The notes under the pieces are model-generated. The model was not told the DNA's origin and made no database searches. It saw nothing but the letters and a program-made list of their open reading frames with translations. The translations under genes and the position numbers were made by a program. Positions 37,722 through 49,203 of a DNA stretch of 64,000 nt are shown in pieces (positions within the stretch are counted from its first letter, which is position 1; every line of letters begins with the position of its first letter). This stretch comes from Patagioenas fasciata (lineage: Eukaryota; Chordata; Aves; Columbiformes; Columbidae), in the NCBI RefSeq assembly GCF_037038585.1, contig NC_092560.1, forward strand, positions 54,782,049 through 54,846,048, written 5' to 3'.

Positions 37722-38996
37722 TCTTCACATTACTTCCTTTGAGAGATGGTGTGAATTTTGGGGTTGTCCTGTGCAGGGACAGGAGTTGGACTCGATGATC
37801 CATTTCCTCTTGTCCTATCACTTGCTATCACTTGGGAGAAGAGACCAACACCCTTCCTGCTACAACCTCCTTTCAGGCAGTTGCAAACAGCAATAAGGTC
37901 TCCCCTGAGCCTCCTGTTCTCCAGGCTGAACAGCCCCAGCTCCCTCAGCCGCTCCCATCACACTTGTGCTCCAGCCCCTCACCAGCTTCGTCGCCTCCTC
38001 TGCACTCTCTACTCCCTCAGTGTCCTTCTGATGAGGAGAGGCCCAAAACTGAACACAGGATTCAAGGTGGGGCCTCACCAGCGCCTGGTACAGTGACACA
38101 ATCACTTCTCTAGTCCTGCTGGCCACACTATTCCTGATACAAGCCAGGATGCTGGTGGCCTTTTTGGCCACCTGGGCACACGCTGGCTCATGTTCAGCCA
38201 CTGTCACCAACACAGCCAGGTCCTCTTCCTTTCCAGCCACTCTCCCCTGAGCCTGGAGCGTTCATGGGGTTGTTGTGACCCAAGTGCAGGGCCCGGCACT
38301 TGGCCCTGTTAAACCTCACATGGTTGGCCTCAGCCCAACCATCCAGCTGGTCCAGATCCCTCTGTATAGCCATCCAACCCTCCCGCAGATCAACACTCCC
38401 ACCCAACTTGGTGTCATCTGCAGACTTACTGAGGGTGCACTCAATCCCCTCATCCAGATCATTGATAAAGAGATTAAACAGAACCGGCCCAAGTACTGAG
38501 CCCTGGGGAACAGCCCCTCCTGACCGGCCACCAACTGGATTTGGCTCCGTTCACCACAACTCTTTGGGCCCAGCCCTCCAGCCAATTCTTTATCCATCGC
38601 AGAGTCTACCCACCCAGCCCATGAGCTGCAGCTTCTCCAGGAGAATGCTGTGCGTTATGGTGTCAAAGGCCTTACTGAAGTCTAAGTACACAACATCCAC
38701 AGCCTTTCCCTCAGCTACTACTTGGGTCATCTTCTTGTAGAGCGACATCAGGTTGGTCAAACCTTTCATAAACCCATATTGACTAGGCCTGATGATACAG
38801 TTCTCTTGTAAGCGGCGAGTGATGTTACTCAAGATCTGGGTACCTGGAGCACAGCTGTTCTGAGTATTAAAGACTGAGGCAAAGGCGGCATCTAGTACCT
38901 CAGCCTTTCCACCTTTTTCACCCCCTCACCACCTGGATTTCTCCTTTCGTGCTCGGCCAGCTCCAACGCTTTGTCATGTGGTTACATGGTTAGTTT
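37722..38996 (-). mobile_element. Old CR1 LINE remnant in antisense, spacer 3, without the nested CR1
   Basis: This is the same decayed CR1. The young CR1 site is empty and reads GGGGAACAGCCCCTCC (38505-38520), which exactly reconstructs the target flanking the insertions in spacers 1 and 5. Confidence 0.75.
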
Positions 38997-39478
38997 ATCC
39001 TCAAGCCACTGAGAGCTTCTGTAAGCGGTGAGACAGCAGACACCTTAAACAAAGTCCATCCTCTGTGCTACCCACCCTCAGAAATCCCTAGAAATCTCTA
39101 CAGAGCCACCAAAGGAGCAGCTTCGCTGCTGTTCTGAGCAGCCAGCCAGCTGAACACCAGGCTCTGGGACACAGCGGAGGGCAACAGGGAGGTCCCGAGG
39201 AGAAATGAGGGCAAAGGGGGGCCTGGAGGCACCCCAAGGACACCCAGGTGCCCAGGGCTAAGCTGGCCTGTGCCTGCCAACGGGACACCCTGCCCCTCCC
39301 TGCCCAAGTGCAGGGTCACAGTGGGGCCCGTTGTGACCTCACTTGGTGACGCCCACTGCACCGCATGTGCTCAGCGCAGCTGCGGGCCCCAGCCCACACT
39401 GTCCGGCAGGACGGTGACAGGAGAGGGTGTGCGAGCACGGAGACGGCGACTGGCCCCCGAGCGCAGCCCACCTCTTTC

Positions 39479-39546
39479 AGAGAACTGGAGAATCGGAGAC
39501 TTCTTTTGGTTGGAAGCGACCCCTGAGGTCATCGAATCCAACCGTA
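39479..39546 (-). mobile_element. CR1 3'-terminal remnant upstream of gene 4
   Basis: This is the counterpart of 12044-12111. Confidence 0.7.
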
Positions 39547-39566
39547 TCCCAATTCTAGCTGCCCCC

Positions 39567-39716
39567 GGCAGACTCCCCTCTGCCCCCAGCAGACTCGTGG
39601 CGAGGACTCCTCGAGCGCAACCCACGTCCTTCCCCGCTGCCCCCGGCAGACTCGTGGCGAGGACTCCTCGAGCACAACCCCCGTCCTTCCCCACTGCCCC
39701 CGGCAGACTCGTGGCG
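39567..39716 (+). repeat. 57-bp minisatellite upstream of gene 4 (two full units)
   Basis: Units are 39588-39644 and 39645-39701, in the same order of unit types as upstream of gene 2. Confidence 0.9.
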
Positions 39717-39770
39717 TTGCGCCAAAGCTTCCCCCTTCACCAGCCCAGCCTCTTTCCTCCAACCCGAAAG

Positions 39771-42700
39771 ATGGCGGAGAAACTTCTCAGGATGGCCCTG
39801 AAGGAGGACAGGGCTCCTCAGGAGAGCAGCTCTCCAGTGGAGTCCCATGTGCTATGCCTGGCCCAGCAACTGGAGATGGGTGAGTGAGGGGCCCTGATTT
39901 TCTGGAAAGAGCGGGGGGCCAGTGAGAGCTCCCTGTTCAACGCCAGGATCACGTTTCCCTGCGCGCTGGCAGGGGCGTCCCACGGGTGGTGGGCGTGATG
40001 CTGCCTGAATGGCAGGGCTGCTCCGAGCTGGGAGCCAGCCCCAGCTCATCCTCTGCGGGCTGAAGCGAGTTCTTCACCCGCTGCACTGGGGGCTTCCCGC
40101 ATCCTGCCTGGCTCCAGCATCGCAGCCCATCTGCCGGGCACCCTCCAGCACTGACACGCAGGGGAAGACTGTGCCAGGGCAAACGGCACAGGGCTGGATG
40201 GGGGGCAGAGCTCCTTCCTCTGCTCTTTCCTGCCTGCGCACCCTCCCTGTAGCCCTCCCTGCTCTCCTCCTTTCTTAGATGCCAGCTGGTTACCAGTGTA
40301 CCACCTGGAACCAGAACATGTGGATGTCATCACGGCCTTTGTCAGCAGCCCGGAAAAGGTAACTGTGGCCATTTGGAAGGCGGCTGAGCTGGTGTCTGCT
40401 GACAGGGGCTCTGCTGCAGGGCTGCTGGAGGGCGCTGGCTGGGCAGAGCTGCTTCTGCCAGGTCTCCATCCGGCGCTGCACCCCCAGCGCTGCAGTGCCA
40501 CTGGCCGTGTGTCCCCATCTCATGCTCCCTGTTTGTCTCTCTGTCCCCCGGCTGCCAGGACGAGGAACGGAAGCTGAAGTTCCTTAAAAGCGTGGCTATG
40601 CTCTTCAGAGCCGCAACGTACAACGGTTTGTCCCAGGGCCTAGATCTGTTCTGCCAGAGATACAAACTGGCAGAGAATATCAAGGTGAGGGGATAGGCGC
40701 TGGCTCCGGGGAAGGGGACAAGGCCCCCAGCACCAGCGCTTGTAAGGACAGCGTTGGGCGGGGCAAGGGGCTGATGGCACTGGGTGCTGGCAAGCTGCCA
40801 GCTCCAATCCTGGCTGTGCACTGCAGGTGCTGCTGGAAGAAGAGCCCAGGGACCAGCTGCACACAGCGGTGCGGCGGAGCGCCATGTTTGCCATGGCCGA
40901 GATGAGGTACCTGCCCATCCCTCCCGGGGACTCCTGCCCCACAGCCCCGTGTCCACCTGCACGAGGCCTCCGGGCACTGCTCCCCGCACCAGTGTCCAAC
41001 CGGCCTCTCTCTCTTTGCAGCTTCGTGGAGGCGGTGCTGGAGGGGAAAGAGATAGGCCTCCTCCGGACGTGCTTCTCCAGCATCTTCCTGCTTCCTCCAA
41101 AAGAAGAAATGCAGGACCTGAAACCTTTCCTGTACTTCACAGTAAGTGCTGGGTGACAAAGCAGCCCACGAGTCCTGCCTTGGTGCTGGGAGTTCAGCTC
41201 AGTGTCCCGGGGGTGAGGGGGACAGCGGGAAACACGGCCACAACTCGTTGTCTCCCTTGCAGACCATGAAAGGCATGGACACCATGCTAGTTGCAGTGGT
41301 GCTCAACTCTCCCACCTCCGGAGTCATCGAGACGATGCAGAGTATCTTCCAGGTCTGGCATGTGCAAAGAGTGGGCTTGACAAGGGCTGTTCTTCACCCT
41401 GGGGGACAGGGTGCCCACTGCTGAGTGGACAGTCCCACCCCGTGCCATGCAGAGAGCGCACTGCAGGGTGGTGCCCACCTCCCTGGGGGAACCAGGGGCT
41501 GCCCACCAGGCTCTTCCATAGCACAGTGACCACACAGGGTGGCATCTGCCTTCCTGCCTGGCTAGAGGGCTGGCCGGGGGCATTTGTCCCAAGCCTGCCG
41601 TGGACCCCAGGGCACGAAACCACTAGAGGCTTTGCTCCAGATCAGAGGAAGCCTTAACGGACTGAGCGAGTCCCGCCCAGGACTTGAGCACTGGAGTGGT
41701 GGCTGCTCCCAGGGCTCACCAGCAGCTTCTCTCTCCCCAGATGCTCTTGACCTTCACCACCTCGGAGAGGGCATCTGTGCGGGAGAGGGCCGTGGGCAGG
41801 ATGAGGGTGCTCAGCTTCCTGCTGGCCAGCTACTCCTCACTAAAGGTAACGACCAGGCACACCCCGCTCTGCCAGGAGCCAGCTCTGCCCCAGTCCTGTT
41901 TCGGCTGGGGCTGCCCAAGGAGCCTGGAGGGAGCACAGGCCTGGCAGCTTTCCCCGCATGGGGCTGTTCGGCAAGACGGGTTCCGCAGGGCCATGCAAAC
42001 CTCTGACCCACCTGGATCCAGCCCTGGGCACACACATGGGTTCAGGGCTTTGGCCCCAGGTGCCCTCAAGCCCTCTGCTCTTCCTCATCCCTCGCCCAGG
42101 CCGATCCCAATGAGGACAGACACGCCTCCTGTGCAGGGATGCAAATGCCAATCATTGGACAGCTGCTGGGACATCTCCTGCTACTCCTCTCATTCAAGGA
42201 AGAAGAGACCAGCCGCTTGGCTTTGGACGCTCTTTGTCTCCTCTTCCAATTCAAGTATCAGCAACGCTGTAAGAGAAGCTGTGGTGGGACGGGTTCCCCT
42301 GCACACCAACATCACCCAGTAGCTCTGCTCGTCTTCCTGACGGGTTGCCACAGACAGTTGTGCTGCTTGCTGGAGGCACCACCTTGTCACCAGCACTGCC
42401 CTTCCTCTGCTCCTAACCCCCACGCTCTCTCCCAGGCTGTTGATGGTGCCATGTAGCTCAGCTGCTCCACAGGAGCATGGGAGGCAGCCCCACGCCGCAT
42501 CTTCCCGTCTCTCCCAGCTAGCCTGTATCCCTGCCCCGCGGCACTCCGGCCAGGCGAGCTGTCCCCCACGTCACCATTATTCCAGGCATCGGGGACTGAA
42601 CTGTGGGGCTGCATGCAGAGCTCTAGGACCTTGGAGTTTCCAGGGCCAGAACCACTCGCACACGTACACTGGAGGCGGGTCAGCCTTTCCGTGGCACCGT

Positions 42701-45700
42701 TCTCCACCACCTCCTCCCCTGATGGCGGGTCATAACCTCCCTCCTCGGCCATTCCAAGATCAAAGCTTTTTCCAGTATTGGGGAAGCTGCTGCATCTTGT
42801 CGACTCTTCTGTGTTTGCCCTGCTCTTTAGGGGCGACACTGACAGAGGAGAATACACAGCTCCAAGGGGACTTGGAAGCCGAGACCACCTCCTTGCGCAC
42901 TTCGCCCAGCGCCACTCACATTATCGAGGTAACGAGCTCCCCCCTTGCTGGCACTCTTGGCCGTGGCATCAGCAGGGGAATGGTGAGAGCGAAGGCGTCC
43001 ACAATCAGCGGGCTGGCGTGGCCTCCCTGTCCCTGCTGAGAGGCTTCCTGCTGTCCCTGAGCAGGGACGATGCGAGGGCTGCGCTCCAGTGTCCCAGCAG
43101 CAGCCCCCGTCCTCCCGGCCACCAGCAAGCCCTGGCTGGCAGCAGGGTCCACACCTTGTGCCCATGACCCCAACCCTCCTCCCTCACCCTGGGCCCTCTC
43201 TTCTCATCCTCCCCAGCAGTCACTGCTGCCCCTGCTGCCAGCGTTGCTGCGGGCACTGCCGCCAGCACTGCCGGGTGCCTCTGCAGGGCTGCTGGCACTG
43301 CCCAGCTAAGCAGCAGCTTCAGGGCCCTCAGTGTGACATGGCTGCGCTGCCTCCCTTCCTCCCTTAGTCCTTTGCGGAGTACCTCCAGCCTTCTGAGAGG
43401 TCAGACCTTGTCCGGGTGTTCATCGAGGCAACGACCGACTCCAGCACCTTTGACAAGGAGGCGGCCAGAAGTGTGCTGGACATGGCCAAGGGAAACCCGG
43501 ACTTGTGGCTGGTGGATGTAAGTGGCCTACAGCCTGTTGCTGGATTGCCCCGCCCTTCAGCCCTGTCAGACCTTGTTCCTCCCTCCATCCCTCTCTTCCT
43601 CCCAAACCCCGGTGTCTCGGGCACCTGAAGCCACCTCAAGGCGGCACAGAGGGATGGCAAGGGCAGCTGAGGAAATGGCCGCACTCCAGTGGCTGCGCCA
43701 TCCTCACCTGTGTCCCCTCCAGGTGCCAAAGATCACGAGCTGCATCCACAAAACCCTGGGATGCATCAAGACAGTCCCAGCCCGGCAGAGCGTGGAGTCC
43801 CTAATGGTCCCCATGGCTGACAAATGCCCTCAGGAGGTGGTGACAACACTGCTGCAGGTCGCTCCAGGAGGAGACAGGTACTGTCCCCACACGCCACGAG
43901 GGCTTGTTCCCTGTGGGGAGAGGGGCCTGGAGACGCTCTGGCTGCCAGAGCCAAGGAATCCTGCAGGACACACGCGAGGAGCAGGACCCTCCATCCCACC
44001 ATGCGTTCCAGCCCAGGGGGTCAGCCAGGCCCACAGCAGGCAAAGCTGAACAAGCAAGCCTGAGCACACCCCGCGCTCCTGCCCAGCCCACAGGGAGCAC
44101 CAGCTCAGCCCTCTGCTGCTGCCCAGGGCATCCCAACCATCCTGCAGGGCTGAGCGCGGCCACGCTGCTGTGGCCAAGGCTGCCCTGCTGACAGAGCGCT
44201 CTGGCTTGCAGCACTGCCCTGGCGCTGTGGGAGGTGATGTTCTCCGTGCCCCAGACTGTGCGGAGCATTTTGAGGGAGCTGCTCAGCCAGCTCTGGGACC
44301 TGAAGAGCAGGCTCTTCTGCACACACCTGGAGGACTACTGCCTCGTTCGCTTGGCTGTGAGTTACCGGAAAAAGCCCCCGCTGCCCTGTGCCTGGGCTGC
44401 GCTGGGAACCAGGAGCTGCACGCTGCCAGGAGCCCCAGCAGCTCTGCCGGTCGCTCACTGCCGCCCTGCTTTCAGATGCTGGCCAGCAGAGATCTGGGAG
44501 ACAGGACGTTTGCTGCAACCTACTTAGACTTCAGGTTCCTGAAGGAAGAAAGGCCAGCCATGCTCTCCCTGGTGCTCAGGGGCATCATGACACTGTCAGA
44601 GACAGTCGAGATGGTGAGTAAGGGTGTCGCCAAGGGGAACCGTGTTGGCAGCCGAGGGTCGGGGCAGGGGGTGAGGGCTTGGCCTTGGCTGGCAGTCAGG
44701 CAACGGGGTGACTGCTCCAATGGCCCTCCCTTCCATGGTGGGGCCTGCTGGCTGCCTGGGGCGCTTTCCAGGCGTGGACCTGGTCCCAAAAGGGAAACTC
44801 TTTTATTCACACAGGCAAGAAAAATGAAGATCATCCTGCCAGACCTCATGAGGGTTCTGCTGTTTGGCTATAAGGCTACCACCACGAAGGCTCTGCTGGT
44901 CTTCAGAACCGTCATGGCTCAGCTGGAGAGGAAGGAGGCCAGCCACGTCGCTGTGCAGATGGCAGAATTCCTCCTGCCCCTCTTGGATGACGTAAGGCTG
45001 ATGTGGAAGCCTGAGCCCCACGGGTGGGCCCTGGGCTCTTGTGGGATGGCTTCCGTGTTCTGCAGCCCAGCACAGCTCCTCCCCAAGATCTGCTCCCGGA
45101 GCTCTTCCCACCATGGCTGCCGAAGCTGGTGGGGGATGCTGGGTGGCTGGGAGGGCACTTGGAGGAACAGGCACTCCCAGAACAAGTCTCTTGAGTGGCC
45201 TTTCACGGACCCAGGACAGCAGATCTGGCCCACATCTCCAGCGTGCAGAATGCCGCCCTGGAGCATCTCCCCTCACATCAGCCATGCTGGGGCTTCTGCT
45301 CACCATGGGCAGAGAGCTGCTGGTGCTCCAGCTCTACTGTGCTTCTCCCTCCCAGGAGCTGAGCCAGCTGAGAGAGAGCTCCATCAGCCTCTTCAGAGAC
45401 CTGATGAAGATGGCGGTGGGGAACGACAAGAGGGAGATGAAGAACGTGGTGCGACTCGGCCTGCTCCCTCTCTTCTTCCGGATGAGTGACCAAACGCAGA
45501 GCGTGGCCAAGGTACAGGTTTCAAAGCTCAGCACTGATGCGGGGAAGAGAGCCCTGGACGTTTGGGCCAGGGCATGTCCCAGCTCCCTAAGGGCAGAATC
45601 AGCCCAGGACCAAAGTCCAGAGGAGGGAGACACAAGGTCTCCCGCTCCAGACCGTGGTGCCATCTCCCAGCTTCCTCTGTTCCGCAGGCTGCTGGGGAAG

Positions 45701-46811
45701 CCCTTCTTGCTGCCGCAGAGCTCCTCAAGTGGAAACCGCTCAAGCACCTAGTGCGGACACAGCAGACATGGCAGATTGGAGAGAGCTTGGTGAGGACAAC
45801 CCCCAAGGCTCAGGGCCCAGGCGGGACGAGGGCCACCCTACACGTCTGGGCTGTAGGCTCTGCACATGTGCCTCGCCTGCCCTGCTGCAGCCTGGACCTG
45901 CACCCTTGTGCCCTGTCCTCAAGAGCAGAGCCCCCAAGGGCTCTTCTCTCTGCCCCGCTGCCCTCCCCATACCCAGCGGGAGGGAGAGCTCTCAGCAACC
46001 CTGGGCACCTTGACCTGTGTCTCTCTTTCAGCCTCAGCCCCACAGGGCTCCTGGCTGGGACATGGGAATGGCCGGGGCGGGAAGGGGAATGGCTGGGTCT
46101 GGGAGCAGGGACTGGTCCAGCCAACTGGGAATGGACAGTGATGTGCCCATCCCCTTGTGCTCTCTCCAGCTGAAGCAGGACAGCAGCAGAGCTCAAGAAT
46201 TCTTGATTCAGAGCCTGTCGTACCTGAAGGATGCTCAGGCCAGCTTGCGAGAGGCGGCCGTGAGGTTCATCGGTGGGTCACAGCCCCATGGGTCCCTCTC
46301 TTGGCAGCCTGGCCCCAGTCCTCGCCGCTGCCCTGGCAGCAAGGAGCAGCCCTGTGGCTGCCAGAGCCCCAGCTGCCCCGTGCAGGGCGTTGGCTTCCCT
46401 CTCCCAGTCCTGCCCATGCAGGTGGCCATGGTTCCCGCCTTGCTCAGTCCCACCAGCTTGGCCCCTGCTCTTCCCTGGGGCCAGCCCTGATGAGGGGAGG
46501 GAGCAGGGGCTGACGGAACTCTGTGCCCAGGGCTCGCTGCACGACACCTGACGAATCCAAGCCAGAGGAAGCTGGCGGAGATCTGCAGCGGTGAGTAGGG
46601 AGCATGGTCGAGAGGGAATGCCTGGGGGTCTCTGCAGACGTGGGAGGTCATCTCAACTCTGCTTCTTTCCCTTGCAGCCCTTCAGACCTTGGCAGAAGAC
46701 AGCGAGCCCTCCATCCGCTCCCTGGTAGTGCAGACTGTCATCATCATCCTGAGCTCTCCGAGGGAGCAGCCAAGGCCGCGATGGACCCTGCGAGCCCTGT
46801 GCTGCCGCTGA
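39771..46811 (+). CDS. MROH family protein, gene copy 4 (complete, 19 exons, 765 aa)
   Basis: Exons: 39771-39879, 40279-40358, 40559-40684, 40827-40906, 41021-41141, 41263-41352, 41741-41845, 42100-42268, 42831-42928, 43368-43517, 43723-43877, 44212-44356, 44476-44613, 44815-44991, 45356-45511, 45688-45789, 46170-46272, 46531-46590, 46678-46811. The frame is intact and every splice site is conserved. By eye the product differs from gene 2 at N232S and A544T. This is the last plus-strand copy before the array inverts, and its 3' flank is cut off 1,270 bp after the stop. Domain content and functional uncertainty are as for gene 2. Confidence 0.87.
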
Positions 46812-46861
46812 TGCTGAGGCGTGCGGAGGAGCAGCTCTTCTCAGGAGAGTGGCCGGATTTT

Positions 46862-46867
46862 AATAAA
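46862..46867 (+). promoter_or_regulatory. Polyadenylation signal AATAAA, gene 4
   Basis: This AATAAA lies 51 bp after the stop. The distal AATAAA seen downstream of the other copies is lost here because the unit is truncated at 48081. Confidence 0.6.
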
Positions 46868-48081
46868 GAGCCCTTCGTGAAGCTGGGTTTGACATCTGCC
46901 TTTTCCGCGGACCCCAGAACGCCTCTGAGTGCACTGGCACTTTTGAGAGCACAACCCAGAATCACAGGCAAGGGTGATGGAGCAGACAGAAGCACTGGCA
47001 ATGAGCCTGTCCAAGGCAGCAGAGATGAAGCTCACTGGGCCCACGGGGTTTGTTCCTCGAGGCACACCTGGAAATAGCAGGCTTCTCTCAGGTGTCCACG
47101 TCTGAGCTGGCCTCACGGACTCCTTATGCACCCAGGGATGCTCAGAGACAGAGTCTGCCCCTTTTACACACAGAGGCAGGAGTCACAGTGTCTCTCTCAC
47201 CTGCTGTTGCCACTCCCAGCCCTGCAGTGTGTCACCCTGCCCGCACTCATCTCCGATGTCCCACGTCACGAGGAATGAACACGGGGACCGCAGTCCAAGG
47301 AAGCACAACCCAGTACTGCGTTCAGGTGGTTTCCCCCTAACGTGAAGTGACCTCGAGACACCGTCTGTCCCACAGGCCTTCAGGGAACCCCAAGGAACAG
47401 CTGATGACATTTGTGGTCTCTCGGGTTCGGCTCATCCCACCTCCCGTACATGATGTGCAGGCTTGCATCTCATCTGTGCCATGCAAACATGGCCTGCTCG
47501 TGCTCATGCTCATGCTCATTCACCATCCTTCCTCGGAGGGACAAAGGGCCTCTCCAAGCTGCGCTGAGAGGCCGGGGCTGGAAACGGTGGTTGTGCGGGG
47601 CCAGCCCAGGATGATTGTCCTGGGGCAGCTTCCGCAGAGTGTCCAGTGCTCACGGGCACAGCCCAGACCCTGCTCGGCTGGTCCGTCAGGTGTCTGGCAG
47701 GAGGCCGGGCTGTGAGAGGACACTGCTGCGTGCCCTCATGCTTCACACTCGCAGTGTTTAGCTCTGTACTGGTGCGTACTGGTGTTTTGACCTGCTGGTC
47801 ACGTTCTTGGCATGTGCTGGAGAGAAACCTTGGAAGAAGACCTAAACCTTCCGGCATTATCCTCAGGAGATCACCTTTCTTCATGGAAGGCTGTTCTGAG
47901 GCCAGCTCTGTCACTGAAGTGTCCACTGTATGTCCCTGCCTGCGGTCACAGGACTGCCACGCAGCAGGACAGTGACCAACCTGCCAGAGCACTTAGGCCT
48001 TGCACCAGCACAACGGATGAGAAGGAGAGTGTGGGAGCGGAAAGAGAACAGCTCTGGAAGACCAAGCGCTGCTGCTCCCTG
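46868..48081. other. Truncated downstream spacer of gene 4: no gene recognised
   Basis: It is collinear with the first 1.2 kb of the other spacers and then stops at the inversion junction. No gene is seen. Confidence 0.5.
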
Positions 48082-48670
48082 CCTGTGTTGCCATGATGGA
48101 TTCTTTTCCCCTCCTCCTATCACAGGATCTGTCCCTGGTGCTCCAAAAGGTTTTGCAGGAAGAAGCTTAGAAGGTCATGTATTTCATTAAAAGCCACAGA
48201 GAGCAGGGCTCCTCATTCACAAAGCCACGTGGTCTGGACAGAAGAGCAGACAGTAAATTAGAAAAGGAATGACAACATCATCACAACCAAAAACACCAGC
48301 ACCAAGACCATACTGGTGAGGAATGGCTATCACATCTTTGAAAGATGTGATGTCATGATTCACACTCTTGATTGGCTTGTAGTTTATGGGAGCAGCTCTC
48401 CCATGTCTTAACAAAATGGAGTGCAACAGCCTTAGAGGTCTATCCAGTCATTTCACAGGAGTGTCGGTGGGCAGACATAAAAGGGTTGTTGCTGGGGTTA
48501 CAAAAGGGAGATTGGAAAGCTTGGACCCTGTAAGAGCCTCAGGCAATGGGAAAGGAGAGGCTGACCTCCTGCCGCTAAGATTGGAATAAATAGGGAGATG
48601 TGTCGGGACTCCTCATTTATTCAAATAAGTTTTTCCTTTTTCTGTTTTACTCTTCCGCGTCCTCTTTGAA
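48082..48670. other. Single-copy DNA at the inversion junction, possible LTR remnant
   Basis: This segment occurs nowhere else in the window. It contains a 19-bp palindrome (CACATCTTT, G, AAAGATGTG) at 48331-48349 and ends in an AT-rich stretch with AATAAA followed by CTCCTCATTTATTC and CTTCCGCGTCCTCTTTGAACA. The arrangement recalls the R-U5 end of an LTR, but I could not find matching termini or a target-site duplication. The LTR reading is weak. Confidence 0.25.
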
Positions 48671-49203
48671 CAATTACCTCCAGTGAAGCCAATTTCTGTG
48701 CACCAGTTACCAGAGAAACAGCCAAACACAGACACACAAAGGGGTCTTGAGACTGAAGAAACTGCCTTGCAAGTGGAACCAAACAACAACATTGAGGGAG
48801 GCGGTTCCACTGAGTTGGAGGTGCTGCAGAGAATCAGTCACCCTGCACTCTACATCAACACAGCCCCCACAAAGAAAAAGAGGCTGGTTGTGGTTGTAGG
48901 AGACTCCCTTCTCAAGGGAACAGAAGGGCCTATATGTAGGCTAGACCCACTTCTTAGTCTGTCTGCTGTCTCCCTGGGGCCAGGGTTAAAGTTGTAAACA
49001 GGAATCTCCCTGCCCTGGCTAGGGCCTCGGACTATTAGCCCCTAACAATTTTTCAGGCAGGCAATGGTGAAGCTGAAAAGGGGAAACTAAAGACAATCAA
49101 GAGAGACTTCAGGGCCTTGGGACACATGGTCAAGGGACCAGGAGCACAAGTCGTGTTCTCCTCTGTTCACACAGTTGCAGGGTACAACGAGGCCATCTAT
49201 GAG
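48671..49203 (+). mobile_element. CR1 ORF1 (esterase domain) remnant
   Basis: Translation gives KKKRLVVVVGDSLLKGTEG and, in another frame further on, IKRDFRALGHMVKGPGAQVV followed by FSS. This pattern is the GDSL/SGNH esterase domain carried by ORF1 of many CR1 families (GDSLLRGTEG, then IKRDYRALG). The frame is broken several times. At 49204 it joins CR1 ORF2 RT sequence (DTITHSILLEK), skipping the intervening ORF1-ORF2 region. It is the only ORF1 sequence in the window. Confidence 0.7.

Larger units (their letters stand above)
38622..48081 (+). repeat. Left arm of a 9.46-kb inverted repeat containing gene 4
   Basis: Every position p in this arm pairs with 102362 minus p on the opposite strand of 54281-63740, with no net insertion or deletion. 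The arm starts in the old CR1 of spacer 3, includes the whole 5' flank and gene 4, and ends 1,270 bp after the stop codon, where homology stops abruptly after GCTCCCTG. Confidence 0.92.

Noticed and set aside
48082-48670. A second LTR family at the inversion junction
   Set aside because: The right end looks like an R-U5 boundary, but no matching TG start or target duplication was found, so I list it only as a possibility.
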